64,000 bases of DNA from DASXRA01 sp036502575 (GCA_036502575.1 DASXYL010000008.1:186001-250000), one strand, 5' to 3'; positions 49,938-59,141 are shown, numbered from the stretch's first letter. A program made the numbers and translations. Notes: a model not told the origin generated them from the sequence alone.

Positions 49938-52379
49938 ATGGTGAGCGTGCTGGACGGCCTGCGGGTTCTCGACCTCTCGTGGGGCGTGGCCGGACCGGTC
50001 ACCGGGATGCTGCTCGCCGACCACGGGGCCGACGTCGTCAAGATCGAGCCACCGGGCGGCGACCCGTTCCGCGGCACGGCCGGGTACGACACGTGGCTGC
50101 GGGGCCGACGTAGCGCCGAGCTCGACCTCACCGATCCCCGCGACCACGAACGTTTCCTCGCGCTGGTGCGCGACGCCGACGTGGTGCTCGAGAGCTATGC
50201 GCCCGGCACGACCGAGCGGCTCGGTATCGCCCCATCCACCCTGCTCGCCCACAATCCGCGGTTGATCCACTGCACCATCTCGGCCTACGGCCCGCACACC
50301 GGTCACGCCGGACGTCCCGGATACGACGCGCTGGTGGCGGCGCGCCTGGGCATCCTCGACGAGCAGCGCGGCCACCTCGGCGGCCCGATCCCGCACATGA
50401 ATGGCGACGGCCCGTTCCTCCCCGATCTCGAAGTCCCTGAGGGGATGGCGCCCGGTTCGCCGCGCGAGGGACCGATCTTCACCTATACACCCTGGCTGAG
50501 CATGTGCGCGGCCTTCCTGGCCAGCACCGGAATCAACGCGGCCCTGTTCGCCCGGCTGCACACGGGCCGCGGTCAGCACGTGGAGACCTCGCTGCTGCAG
50601 GCCGCGCTGTCCGTCACCACCTCGAAGTGGCAACGCACCGAGCACCACGACACCGTCGGCTACCCCACCTGGATCTACGACAGCCGTGCGCCCAAAGGCT
50701 TCTACCTGTGCTCGGACGGCCGGTGGGTGGAGCAGTGGGTGCCGAACCCGCAGTTCGCCCTCTCCAGCACCGATGGCGACGAGCTCGAGTTCCGCGGCGC
50801 CGTCGCCCGCGCGCGCGACGACCCGGCCCGGATCCCGCCCGACCCGGAGAACATCGTCGTGCTGGCGTACTACCACCGCCAGATGGCCGAGGCCTACGCC
50901 CGCTTCCCCAGCGCCGAATGGGTCGAGGTCGGCCGCCAGGCCGGGCTGCCGCTGCAACCGGTCCGCACCCCGGAGGAGGCGCTCGTCGATCCGGCGCTGG
51001 TCGCCGAGGGCGCCGTCGTCGACGTCGAACATCCCGAGCACGCCGGGCTGCGCCAGGCCGGGATCCTCTACGGCCTGAGCGCGACACCGGGCCGGGTGCA
51101 ACGTCGCGTTCCGCAAGTGGGCGAGCACAACGCCGAGGTGTGGACGCAGGCCGACGCCGCGACGGGCTCGCCCGCGCCGATCGACGTTCCGCCGCCGACG
51201 CAGCGGGCGCCGCTGGAGGGCATCACCGTGCTCGACCTCGGCTTCGCCGTCGCCGGACCGTTCGCCACGCAGGTGCTCGCCGACCTCGGCGCGACCGTCA
51301 TCAAGGTGAACAACCGCACCGACCCGTGGTGGCACGCCACCCACATCGCCTACGGGGTCAACCGGGGCAAGCGCAGCATCGGCATCGACCTCAAGAGTCC
51401 CGACGGGCTCGCCGTTCTCCACTGTCTTGTCGCGAAGGCCGACGTCGTGCACTCCAACATGCGGCGCGACGCCCTACGCCGGCTCGGTTGCGACGAGGAG
51501 TCGCTGCGCAGGGTGAATCCGGACCTAATCTACTGCCACACCCGCGGGTTCGACCGCGGCCCGCGCTCGGATTCGCCGGGCAACGACCAGACCGGCTGCT
51601 CGCTGGCCGGCGTCACATTCGAGGACGGCGGCGGCCACGAGGGCGGAAAGCCGTTCTGGAGCCTCACCTCGCTCGGCGACACCGGCAACGGCTTCCTGTC
51701 GGTGATCGGCGTGCTCCAGGCGTTGTATCACCGCCAGCGCACCGGGCAGCCGCAGGGCGTCGACACCTCGATCCTCAACGCCGGTCTCCTGCTGGCGTCG
51801 ATGGCCTCACTCAAGCCGGACGGCACTCCGTTGCCCCGTCCCCATCTGGACCGGATGCAACTGGGCCTCAGCCCGCTCTATCGCCTGTACCGGACGGCTG
51901 ACGGGTGGATCTGCCTGGCGGCCATCGAGGAGGTCCACTGGGACGGCCTGGTGAAAGCGTTCGGGCAGCCGGGGTGGGCCGAGGCCGTGCGGTTCGCCGA
52001 CGCCGCCGCCGACTCGGATGTAGCGGGGTTCCTCGAGCGGGAGTTCGCCGCGCGGTCCGCAAGCGACGCCTTCGCGTTGCTGGACAGTCACGAGGTGCCG
52101 GTAGAGATCGCCGACGCCGAATTCTCAGCCCGGCTGTTCGACGACGCGCAGATGTGGGAGCGCGGCCTGGTCGTGGCGCAGGATCATCCGCAGCTGGGCC
52201 GGGTCGAGACGTTCGGCACGACCATCACGTTCTCCGAGACGCCCGGCCGCATCCAGGGACCGCCGCCGCTGTGCGGACAACACACTCGGGAGATCCTCTC
52301 CGAATACGGCTTCGCCGCCGCCGAGATCGACCGGCTGGTGGCCGAGGGCGCCGTGTTCGAGGAGATCCGGGTGGGTTGA
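49938..52379 (+). CDS. Tandem CaiB/BaiF fusion, both catalytic Asp positions substituted
   Basis: An 813-residue protein made of two class III CoA-transferase domains. Domain 1 (residues ~1-395) starts LRVLDLSWGVAGPVTGMLLADHG; domain 2 (~425-810) starts ITVLDLGFAVAGPFATQVLADLG. In the loop that carries the catalytic Asp, domain 1 has ETSLLQAAL (Gln221) and domain 2 has DTSILNAGLLL (Asn614). Fusion would fix the interlocked dimer of this family in one chain. ATG 49938 follows CAGGGAG, 25 bases after the aldolase gene. It could be a racemase-like or non-transferase protein. Confidence 0.88.
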   Translation: MVSVLDGLRVLDLSWGVAGPVTGMLLADHGADVVKIEPPGGDPFRGTAGYDTWLRGRRSAELDLTDPRDHERFLALVRDADVVLESYAPGTTERLGIAPSTLLAHNPRLIHCTISAYGPHTGHAGRPGYDALVAARLGILDEQRGHLGGPIPHMNGDGPFLPDLEVPEGMAPGSPREGPIFTYTPWLSMCAAFLASTGINAALFARLHTGRGQHVETSLLQAALSVTTSKWQRTEHHDTVGYPTWIYDSRAPKGFYLCSDGRWVEQWVPNPQFALSSTDGDELEFRGAVARARDDPARIPPDPENIVVLAYYHRQMAEAYARFPSAEWVEVGRQAGLPLQPVRTPEEALVDPALVAEGAVVDVEHPEHAGLRQAGILYGLSATPGRVQRRVPQVGEHNAEVWTQADAATGSPAPIDVPPPTQRAPLEGITVLDLGFAVAGPFATQVLADLGATVIKVNNRTDPWWHATHIAYGVNRGKRSIGIDLKSPDGLAVLHCLVAKADVVHSNMRRDALRRLGCDEESLRRVNPDLIYCHTRGFDRGPRSDSPGNDQTGCSLAGVTFEDGGGHEGGKPFWSLTSLGDTGNGFLSVIGVLQALYHRQRTGQPQGVDTSILNAGLLLASMASLKPDGTPLPRPHLDRMQLGLSPLYRLYRTADGWICLAAIEEVHWDGLVKAFGQPGWAEAVRFADAAADSDVAGFLEREFAARSASDAFALLDSHEVPVEIADAEFSARLFDDAQMWERGLVVAQDHPQLGRVETFGTTITFSETPGRIQGPPPLCGQHTREILSEYGFAAAEIDRLVAEGAVFEEIRVG

Positions 52380-52394
52380 CGCCGGTCACCCCGG

Positions 52395-53258
52395 TCAGCC
52401 CCACAGATACGGATCCAGCGCCGAACGGTTGAGCAGCGCGTCGGCGCGGGCCCGGGCCATCCGGTCCTCCCAGTCGATGGCGGCGGCGAACTTCCCGTTG
52501 TACAAGCGCTTGTCGGTCTCGTGGTCGTGGTAGGCCCAGAAGTTACCGGTGCGGATCGCATCGAGCACGGTGGCGGCGACCTCGCCCGGTTCGGCGAGCA
52601 CGACGTCGGCCCCGCCCGCCTTCAGAGCCTGCTCCACGTGGAGCATCACGTTGGGGTCGCCGGCCAGGTTCGTCTTGGTGAGCGGCGGGAGGACGACGTG
52701 CGCCTTGATGCGTGAGCCGCGGTCGCGGAGCTGACCGTAGAGGCACTCCATCAGCGTGCACACGGCCTGCTTGGTGACGGCGTAGGCGGCGGCCTGATAG
52801 TTCAGCCCGACGACGCCCGCACCGGAGCTGGTGCCGAGAATGTGGCCCGGCGTGGCTTGCGCATCCATCCTCGGCAGGAACGCCTTGATGCCGTGCAGGA
52901 TGCCGTACAAGTTGACGCCGAGCAGGCGGTGCCAGCCGTCGAGATCCACGGCGAACAGGTCACCGGCGCCGGCGATACCGGCGTTCAGGAACGCGATGTC
53001 GACCCGGCCGTATCGCTCGAACACCGCATCGGCCAGCGCGTGGACCGAGTCGTACTCAGCGACATCGGTCGGGATTCCGGCGACGTCCAGGCCCGCACTG
53101 GCGAGCTCGGCCACGGTCTGCTCGAGGGCCTTAGCGTTGATGTCGGCCAACACGACGCGGCCGCCCTGCTCGGCGAAGAGCTTCCCGGTGGCCCGGCCGA
53201 TGCTGTGGGTACCGCCGCCGCCGGTGATCACCGCGACGCGGCCGTCCAGGTCGTTCAT
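52395..53258 (-). CDS. Short-chain dehydrogenase/reductase with altered Gly motif
   Basis: A 287-residue SDR. The cofactor motif is TGGGGTHSIGRAT, with extra residues between the usual glycines; LNAGIAG replaces NNAG; the catalytic Tyr/Lys are in YAVTK. The C-terminal ~60 residues (FWAYHDHETDKRLYNGKF, then a polar helix) extend beyond the Rossmann fold. Such proteins act on bulky alcohols. ATG 53256-53258. It is the last gene of a three-gene minus-strand operon with ALDH and another SDR. Confidence 0.87.
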   Translation of the reverse strand: MNDLDGRVAVITGGGGTHSIGRATGKLFAEQGGRVVLADINAKALEQTVAELASAGLDVAGIPTDVAEYDSVHALADAVFERYGRVDIAFLNAGIAGAGDLFAVDLDGWHRLLGVNLYGILHGIKAFLPRMDAQATPGHILGTSSGAGVVGLNYQAAAYAVTKQAVCTLMECLYGQLRDRGSRIKAHVVLPPLTKTNLAGDPNVMLHVEQALKAGGADVVLAEPGEVAATVLDAIRTGNFWAYHDHETDKRLYNGKFAAAIDWEDRMARARADALLNRSALDPYLWG

Positions 53259-53292
53259 GCGCGGCTCCTTGGTCGGTCAGCCGGTTGGCCGG

Positions 53293-54747
53293 TCAGCCGG
53301 CCGTGACGCGTCCGGCGTCCTTGTAGACGTACTGGGTCTGCAGCTCGGCGTACGCGTCGGCGCCCGGGCCACCCCCGGAGCGTCCGATACCCGACTGCTT
53401 GACGCCCCCGAACGGGATGTGGGGCGCCACCTCGACGTGATGGTTGATCCAGACGGTCCCGGCCTCGAGTCGGGACGCGATCGCCTCACCGGCCGCGATG
53501 TCCTTCGTCCACACCGATCCATTCAGCCCGTACTCGGTGGCGTTCGCCTGGGCCACGGCGTCCTCGACGTCGCGGAAGGGCAGCACCGGCAGGACCGGCC
53601 CGAACTGTTCCTCGTCGACCACGCGCATTCCGGGCGAGACATCGGTCAGGATCGTGGCGGGCAGGAAGTAGCCGTCGAAGGACGGAGGCGCACCGCCGGC
53701 CACCACCTTGGCCCCTCCGGCCACGGCGTCGTCGACGAGCATGCGCACCCGGTCGTACTGTGGCTTGGTCGTCATCGGGACGAGCGTGCCGCCCTCGTCG
53801 TCGGGGGCGGCCACGAGACGGTTCGCCGACTCGGCGAGCGCGGCCACCATGTCGTCGTAGATCGACTCGTGCACGTACAGCCGTTTGACCGCCGCACACA
53901 CCTGCCCGCCGCCCATGAACGCCGCGGCGGCGATTCGCGGCGCGACCGCCGCGACGTCGACGTCGGGCAGGACGATCGCGGCGTCGTTACCGCCCAGCTC
54001 CAGGACGACGTTCTTCAGATGACGTCCCGCCGCGGCGGCGATCTTGCGGCCGGCTTCCACCGAGCCGGTGAAGCTGACCATCCGGGTCGAGGGATGGTTG
54101 ACCATGGCCGCGCCGAGTTCGTCGCCGCCGGCCAGCACGTTCAGCACACCGGGGGGCACGATGTCGCGCCAGATCTCGCCCAGCTTGAGCGTCGCGAGAG
54201 GCGTGAACGGGGACGGTTTGAGCACCACGGTGTCGCCCACCGCCAGCGCGGCGAACAGCTTCTCGGCCCCGATGAGCACCGGGGCGTTCCACGGCGTGAT
54301 CGCGGCCACGACCCCCACGGGCTTACGAACCACCTGGACGGTCCGCTCGTCGTTGTCCTCGAGAACGTCCACCGGCAACGGCGTGTCGATCAGTTGCCGG
54401 GCGAACATCGGCGCGAACCGCACCTCCCCGGCCGAGCGCTTGGTGCCCTTCTCCAGCTCGTAGAGGGCGGCGACCTCGTCGCCGCGTTCGGCCAGGGCGC
54501 TGACCATTCGGTGCATGACCTCGCGCCGCCCGTCCTCGCCGAGCCCGTACCAGGCCGGCTGGGCTCGGGCCGCCGCCGCCATCGCCTCGTCGAGCTGGTC
54601 GGGGGTTGCATCGGGGCTATCGCCGATGACCTTGCCGGTCTTCGGATTGCGCACCGCGAAGGTGGGTCCGCCGGTCACGATGCGGCCGTCGATGAGGTGT
54701 CCGAGCTCGTTCAGGACAGTGTCAGTGCTGGTCATCCGGTTACTCAC
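53293..54747 (-). CDS. Aldehyde dehydrogenase, NAD(P)-dependent
   Basis: A 484-residue aldehyde dehydrogenase: TPWNAPVLIGAEKLF, FTGSVEAGRKI, LELGGNDAAIVL with the general-base Glu and GGGQVCAAVKR with the catalytic Cys. GTG 54747 overlaps the preceding SDR by 8 bases; ATG 54735 is an alternative 12 bases further in. It works with the two flanking SDRs in an alcohol-aldehyde-acid series, parallel to the ALDH at 25143. Confidence 0.92.
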   Translation of the reverse strand: MSNRMTSTDTVLNELGHLIDGRIVTGGPTFAVRNPKTGKVIGDSPDATPDQLDEAMAAAARAQPAWYGLGEDGRREVMHRMVSALAERGDEVAALYELEKGTKRSAGEVRFAPMFARQLIDTPLPVDVLEDNDERTVQVVRKPVGVVAAITPWNAPVLIGAEKLFAALAVGDTVVLKPSPFTPLATLKLGEIWRDIVPPGVLNVLAGGDELGAAMVNHPSTRMVSFTGSVEAGRKIAAAAGRHLKNVVLELGGNDAAIVLPDVDVAAVAPRIAAAAFMGGGQVCAAVKRLYVHESIYDDMVAALAESANRLVAAPDDEGGTLVPMTTKPQYDRVRMLVDDAVAGGAKVVAGGAPPSFDGYFLPATILTDVSPGMRVVDEEQFGPVLPVLPFRDVEDAVAQANATEYGLNGSVWTKDIAAGEAIASRLEAGTVWINHHVEVAPHIPFGGVKQSGIGRSGGGPGADAYAELQTQYVYKDAGRVTAG

Positions 54748-55561
54748 TTCTTCCCAGTTCGGCGAGTAGATCGAGGCTGATGTGGATCCGTCCGGTGCGT
54801 TCCGGATCGCAGTCGCACAGGGCGGCCGCGGCCTCGGCCATGGCTTCGACCGGCTCGATCCGGTCTATCGGGACGTTGTCCAGCCCGCGGGCCACCGCCT
54901 CTTCGGTGGCGACCGCACCGCGCGGTTCCAGCGTGTTGACGCGGATGCCCGAGCCGTCCAGGTCGACCGCGAAGGCGTTGGTGAGCCGGTTGAGGGCGGC
55001 CTTGGTGGTGCCGTACACGCCCATGACGCTCATCAGCCGGCCGGCCGCGAACGGAGGTCCGGTCGTGGGACGCGCACTGCCGGAGGACACGTTGACGATC
55101 CAGCCCGCGCCGCGTTCGCGCATGCCGGGAATGACGGCCTGGGTGAGGTCCATCGGCGCGAACACGTTGACCTCGAACATCGTGGCGCGGTGGCGGGCGC
55201 TGATCTCGGACGGACGTCGGGTTATGTTGGCCGCGGCGTTGTTGACGAGGATGTCGACCGGGCGGCCGAGCGCCGACGTGGCCTCGGGGACGATGCGCAG
55301 CCGATCGTCGGGATCGGCGAGATCCGCTGCGACGGCCGCGGCCTTGCCCCCGTGGGCCAGCAATCGGCCGAGCACGCCGGTCAAGGTTCCTCCCGCCCGA
55401 GTGCCTGCTGCCGCGGTGCCTTCGTCGAGGGTGCGCGCGGTGATCACGACGTCCGCTCCTTCGGCGGCGAGGCGCTCGGCGATCGCCGCGCCGATGCCCC
55501 GGCTAGCCCCGGTGACCAGGGCGGCCCGGCCCGCGAACCGACCGGCAGCAACAGCATTCAT
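54740..55561 (-). CDS. Short-chain dehydrogenase/reductase (SDR), classical
   Basis: A 273-residue SDR with TGASRGIG, NNAAANITR, and the catalytic YGTTK. ATG 55559-55561 (MNAVAAGRF) follows GAGAGG; the longer frame upstream is rejected. The C-terminus (RTGRIHISLDLLAELG) differs from the usual VDGG end. First gene of the operon with ALDH and the SDR at 52395, divergent from the FAD oxidase gene across a gap rich in inverted repeats. Confidence 0.87.
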   Translation of the reverse strand: MNAVAAGRFAGRAALVTGASRGIGAAIAERLAAEGADVVITARTLDEGTAAAGTRAGGTLTGVLGRLLAHGGKAAAVAADLADPDDRLRIVPEATSALGRPVDILVNNAAANITRRPSEISARHRATMFEVNVFAPMDLTQAVIPGMRERGAGWIVNVSSGSARPTTGPPFAAGRLMSVMGVYGTTKAALNRLTNAFAVDLDGSGIRVNTLEPRGAVATEEAVARGLDNVPIDRIEPVEAMAEAAAALCDCDPERTGRIHISLDLLAELGRSE

Positions 55562-55615
55562 CGTCGAATCCTCTCGGGGCTCGTCGAGGCCAGGCCAGGC
55601 CAGGCCCGACCCGAC

Positions 55616-55631
55616 CATAGTTCGCACTATG
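55616..55631. promoter_or_regulatory. Inverted repeat CATAGT-TCGC-ACTATG
   Basis: A perfect 6-4-6 inverted repeat in the divergent gap, 55 bases before the SDR start. It is a probable operator or part of the minus-strand promoter. Confidence 0.5.
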
Positions 55632-55633
55632 GC

Positions 55634-55662
55634 GCGGTCGGCGCCCCGTGCGCGCCGACCGC
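55634..55662. promoter_or_regulatory. Strong GC hairpin (11-bp stem, 7-base loop)
   Basis: GCGGTCGGCGC and GCGCCGACCGC pair perfectly around CCCGTGC. It lies between two divergent genes, so it is not a normal terminator of either. It follows the inverted repeat at 55616 by 2 bases. It may be a leader-RNA structure of the minus-strand transcript or a protein site. Confidence 0.55.
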
Positions 55663-55681
55663 AATGTGCGATGCAATCATA

Positions 55682-55692
55682 GCTAAGATAGC
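55682..55692. promoter_or_regulatory. Inverted repeat GCTA-AGA-TAGC
   Basis: This is the clearest copy of the TAAGATA-type motif: a 4-3-4 perfect inverted repeat 38 bases before the FAD oxidase start. Variants occur at 59131, 61655 and 63865, each next to a catabolic promoter. Confidence 0.5.
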
Positions 55693-55730
55693 AGCGTTAG
55701 TGCTGAAATCACGATGAAGGGAAGGCGCCG

Positions 55731-57131
55731 GTGGCCAAAATCCCGCTCACGACACCGGACGTCCGGGCCGACGTCGTCGCGGCTATCGGCGCCGACGCGG
55801 TCGTCACCGATGATGACATCGCTGTTGAGTACGGCATCGACGAATCCCTGCACGCCGAACCGATCCGGCCGTTGCTGGTGGCCCGGCCGTCGGATACCGA
55901 GCAGGTGACCGCGGTGGTGCGGATGGCCGCCGAACACGGTGTGCCGGTCACCGCGCGGGGCGCCGGGACCGGGCTGTCCGGGGCGAGTATCCCCTTACCG
56001 GGCGGGATCGTGATCTCGTTCGAGCGAATGGCCGCTCTGCTCGAGATCGACGACGCCAGCCACGTCGCCGTCGTGCAGCCCGGGCTCACCCTGGCCGAAC
56101 TCGACACTGCAACAGCTCGGCACGGCCTGGTGTTTCCCGTGTTCCCGGGCACCGATGCCGCAACGCTCGGCGGCAACATCGCCACCAACGCCGGAGGCAT
56201 GCGCGCGGTCAAGTACGGGGTGACCCGCCATCAGGTCCTGGGGATCGAGGCGGTCACCGGCACCGGCGACGTCATCCGCAGCGGCGGCCGGTTCGTCAAG
56301 AACACCACCGGGTACGACCTGACCCAGTTGATCGTCGGATCCGAGGGCACGTTGGCGCTGGTCACCGAAGCCACGCTCCGGTTGCATCCGCGGCTGACGC
56401 AGCGCGCCACCGTCCTGGCGCCGTTCACCAGTGTCGACGCGGTGGCGGCCGCGATCCCCGACGTCGTCGCTTCCGGCGTACAGCCGATGATCCTCGAGTA
56501 CATAGACCGTTCGACGATGAAGGGACTGCTGCGCCAGAACGACCTGGCGCTGGGCGTCCCGGACCAGGTGGTCGCGGTGACCGAGGCCTACCTGGTCGTC
56601 GTGCTCGAGGCCAGGACCGAGCAGCGCCTTGAGGAGGATGTCGCCGACGTCGCCGGCCAGCTGTCCCGCGCGGGCGCGGAGGACGTGTATGTCCTGCTGG
56701 CCGGGCAGGGCGCGGAGTTGCTCGCCGCGCGCGAGAACGCGTTCTGGTTGGTGAAGGCCGCGGGCGCCGACGACCTCATCGACATGGTGGTCCCGCGCAA
56801 CCGCATCCCCGAGTACCTGCGTCAGGTGCAGCGACTGGCTGACGAGCACGGTTCGAGGATCTACGGATGTGGCCACGCGGGCGACGGGAACATCCACTTC
56901 TCCGTCTACGAGCCCGATGAGGGACGCCGCACGAGCGTGCTGCAGGCCATCTTCGCCATGGGGATGGCGATGGGCGGAACGATCTCCGGCGAGCACGGAA
57001 TCGGTCGGGCCAAGAAGCGCTACTACCAGGAACTCGAAGACCCGACGAAGATCGCGCTGCAACGGCGGATCAAGGCCGCCTTCGACCCGGCCGGCATCCT
57101 GAACCCCGGCTGCATCTTCGACCCGGCCTGA
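55731..57131 (+). CDS. FAD-linked oxidase, GlcD/D-lactate dehydrogenase type
   Basis: A 466-residue protein: FAD-binding type 4 domain (ARGAGTGLSGASIPLPGG, GTDAATLGGNIATNAGG, KYGVTRHQVLG) and a C-terminal FAD-oxidase domain with GCGHAGDGNIHFSVY and SGEHGIGRAKKRYY. It oxidises a 2-hydroxy acid such as glycolate or D-lactate to the 2-keto acid and reduces a quinone or electron carrier. No GlcE or GlcF partner is nearby. GTG start at 55731 after AAGGGAAGG. It may handle a hydroxy-acid released from the pathway. Confidence 0.9.
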   Translation: MAKIPLTTPDVRADVVAAIGADAVVTDDDIAVEYGIDESLHAEPIRPLLVARPSDTEQVTAVVRMAAEHGVPVTARGAGTGLSGASIPLPGGIVISFERMAALLEIDDASHVAVVQPGLTLAELDTATARHGLVFPVFPGTDAATLGGNIATNAGGMRAVKYGVTRHQVLGIEAVTGTGDVIRSGGRFVKNTTGYDLTQLIVGSEGTLALVTEATLRLHPRLTQRATVLAPFTSVDAVAAAIPDVVASGVQPMILEYIDRSTMKGLLRQNDLALGVPDQVVAVTEAYLVVVLEARTEQRLEEDVADVAGQLSRAGAEDVYVLLAGQGAELLAARENAFWLVKAAGADDLIDMVVPRNRIPEYLRQVQRLADEHGSRIYGCGHAGDGNIHFSVYEPDEGRRTSVLQAIFAMGMAMGGTISGEHGIGRAKKRYYQELEDPTKIALQRRIKAAFDPAGILNPGCIFDPA

Positions 57132-57139
57132 CGTCTGCC

Positions 57140-57946
57140 TCAGGTGGCCTGTATCTCGGCGCCGACGACGGTGAAGGCCACCGAGCAGCGGAACGCCCCG
57201 AGGATCTCGACCGGCCGCAGCTGCGCGAGCTCCTCGAACTCGGACTCGTAGAACTCGAGGTCGCCCCGACCCGTCCACACGTCGGCCACGGCAAAGTCGG
57301 TGACGACGTTGCGCGCGAGGTCGTGCACGAGCGGTTCGCCGCCGGCCAGGTCGGGCACCAGCCGGGTGTGCCACACCGGCAGTCGCAGGGCCTTGGGGAC
57401 GAATCCGGGATCGGCCGGTGCCTGCAAGGTGACGGCGCCACGAGCCAGTTGGCGGTCGAGCGACGACACCTGGCCGACGAACCTCGAGCCCGGTTCGACC
57501 CGGGGCCCGCCCCAACCGACCGACACCGCCTTGGTCATCGACACGGTGCCGAACTTCTTGGGGAATCCCTGGATGTGGCCCCGCGCTAACGACAGGTCGT
57601 TGTCGACCCAGATGTAGGGCACGCGCGCCGCGCTCCGCCCGTCGAGCCGAACCTGAACCGCGACGTAGGCCTCCTTGTACTGGCCGCGCGCCGGATCCGC
57701 AGCGATGCGCGGATCCTCGTCGGCGGCGGAGGACCAGTCGCAGAACACGAACGACGCCGACCCGTCGCCGACCGGCTCGAGTGGTTCTGGCAGCACCGCC
57801 GCCACCGCGTCAGGGTCGGCTCGGAAGTCGATCCCGATCGCGTCCCCCGAGAAGTGCCACGGCGGCCGCGGGACGAGCGATGCCCGGCCGCAGGGTGAAA
57901 GCGGCAGACTCCACCCTTGCAAGCGGTGCGTCGCATCGCCGGCCAT
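57140..57946 (-). CDS. Acetoacetate decarboxylase-like protein
   Basis: A 268-residue protein of the acetoacetate decarboxylase superfamily: RPPWHFSGDAIGIDFRAD, VPYIWVDNDLSLARGHIQGFPKKFG and the following VSMTKAVS. The Lys-Lys in GFPKK lies where the family's Schiff-base Lys is found. Relatives decarboxylate beta-keto acids or do aldol/dehydratase chemistry. ATG 57944-57946 overlaps the epimerase stop by one base, so the two are coupled. A beta-keto acid left after CoA release would be a natural substrate (inference). Confidence 0.85.
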   Translation of the reverse strand: MAGDATHRLQGWSLPLSPCGRASLVPRPPWHFSGDAIGIDFRADPDAVAAVLPEPLEPVGDGSASFVFCDWSSAADEDPRIAADPARGQYKEAYVAVQVRLDGRSAARVPYIWVDNDLSLARGHIQGFPKKFGTVSMTKAVSVGWGGPRVEPGSRFVGQVSSLDRQLARGAVTLQAPADPGFVPKALRLPVWHTRLVPDLAGGEPLVHDLARNVVTDFAVADVWTGRGDLEFYESEFEELAQLRPVEILGAFRCSVAFTVVGAEIQAT

Positions 57947-59046
57947 CAGATGCGGGTGGTCGGACGGACGTAGCGGGTGCCCGGACCGGCGTAGGACTTG
58001 CCGTAGCCGGGCAGTTCGTCGTAACCGAGGTCGGGCGGCTCGGCGATCGCCGCCCGCCACCAACCGACGAGTCGATCCTCGGCGGCGTAGTCGAACGGAT
58101 CCTGCAATGCGGTCTCCTCGTAGCCGCCGAGCTCGGGACGATTCTCGACCAGCCAGCGCGCAGCGAGCCGTACCGCGCGGCGCGCCGGCACGACGTCGCG
58201 ATAGCCCAGCCGATCCCGAAGCTTGGCGGTGTCGACCATCCGATGCGTGGTGCGGTAATTCATCATGAGCGGCCGGGCCGGTACGGCCAGATCGGCCGGC
58301 ATCGACACGAGTTCCCACTCGTGACCGAGTTCGTCGGTGATGATCTCGACGACCTGCCGCACGGTGAGCTTCTCGTCGTCACCACAGTTGAAGATCTCGC
58401 CCTTGGCGGCATCCGGCCGGTCCACCGCCGACAACAGCGCGTGCGCGAGGTTGTCCACGTACCCGAACGGGATCAGGCTCAGGCCGTCGTCCGGAAGGAC
58501 GATGAACGGGCGCCGGTCGAGAATCCGTCGGACGACGCACCACTCCCGGGGGGCGAGCTGACGAGGCCCGTAGACGTACGGATAGCGGAAGTGCGTCGCG
58601 GTCGGATGGGCGTCGAAGAGCAGCTGCTCGGTCCGTCCGATGCGGTAGCTCTTTCCGTCGTCCGCCCCGATCGCCAGCTCGGCGTCCTCGCGGGTCGGCA
58701 CCGGAAGCCCCGGGGGGCTGTGCACGGCCGGATCGAAGAAGCCGCGATAGACCGGGGCGCCGCCGATCGACAGCAGATGCCCGACGCGTCCGCGGAAGAC
58801 CGCAGCGATACTGCGAAGACGACCGTAGCTGGCAACGACGACGTCGAACGTTCGACCGTCCAGAGCGTCGCGCAGCCCGTCCTCGCTGAACACGTCGCCG
58901 TGCACGTGCTGAAACCGAGCAACGTCGGCCACCTCGTGCCGGCCCGAATGCAGAAGGGTGACATCGAAACCGCGCTCGTCCAGGCCGCGGGCGATCGCCG
59001 GCCCGGTCGGTCCCGTGCCGCCGATGAGCAGCGCGGACTTTGTCAT
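57946..59046 (-). CDS. NAD(P)-binding epimerase/reductase (extended/atypical SDR)
   Basis: A 366-residue protein with GGTGPTG at the N-terminus, RYPYVYGPRQL, IPFGYVDNLAHALL and IFNCGDDEKLTVRQVV, as in NAD-dependent epimerases/dehydratases. The Y-x3-K motif is not clear; YRIGR lies in its place, so catalysis may differ. ATG 59044-59046. It is the first gene of a pair with the decarboxylase-like gene. Upstream, GCTAAGATAAC at 59131-59141 lies in the divergent gap shared with the ligase. Confidence 0.82.
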   Translation of the reverse strand: MTKSALLIGGTGPTGPAIARGLDERGFDVTLLHSGRHEVADVARFQHVHGDVFSEDGLRDALDGRTFDVVVASYGRLRSIAAVFRGRVGHLLSIGGAPVYRGFFDPAVHSPPGLPVPTREDAELAIGADDGKSYRIGRTEQLLFDAHPTATHFRYPYVYGPRQLAPREWCVVRRILDRRPFIVLPDDGLSLIPFGYVDNLAHALLSAVDRPDAAKGEIFNCGDDEKLTVRQVVEIITDELGHEWELVSMPADLAVPARPLMMNYRTTHRMVDTAKLRDRLGYRDVVPARRAVRLAARWLVENRPELGGYEETALQDPFDYAAEDRLVGWWRAAIAEPPDLGYDELPGYGKSYAGPGTRYVRPTTRI

Positions 59047-59130
59047 GTCGGCTGCCTCCGTTCCCTCGACGACGCCGGCGCCAATGGGCCTGCAGTGATC
59101 CGGCCTACAGCCGCTGTTCTGTCTATCAAT

Positions 59131-59141
59131 GCTAAGATAAC
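59131..59141. promoter_or_regulatory. GCTAAGATAAC element in divergent gap
   Basis: One base different from the inverted repeat at 55682. It lies 85 bases before the epimerase start and 119 before the ligase start. The rest of this 213-base gap shows no coding signal. Confidence 0.45.

Noticed and set aside
55590..55615. Tandem GGCCA units before the SDR start
   Set aside because: Only about three copies; probably simple sequence in GC-rich DNA, not a functional repeat.
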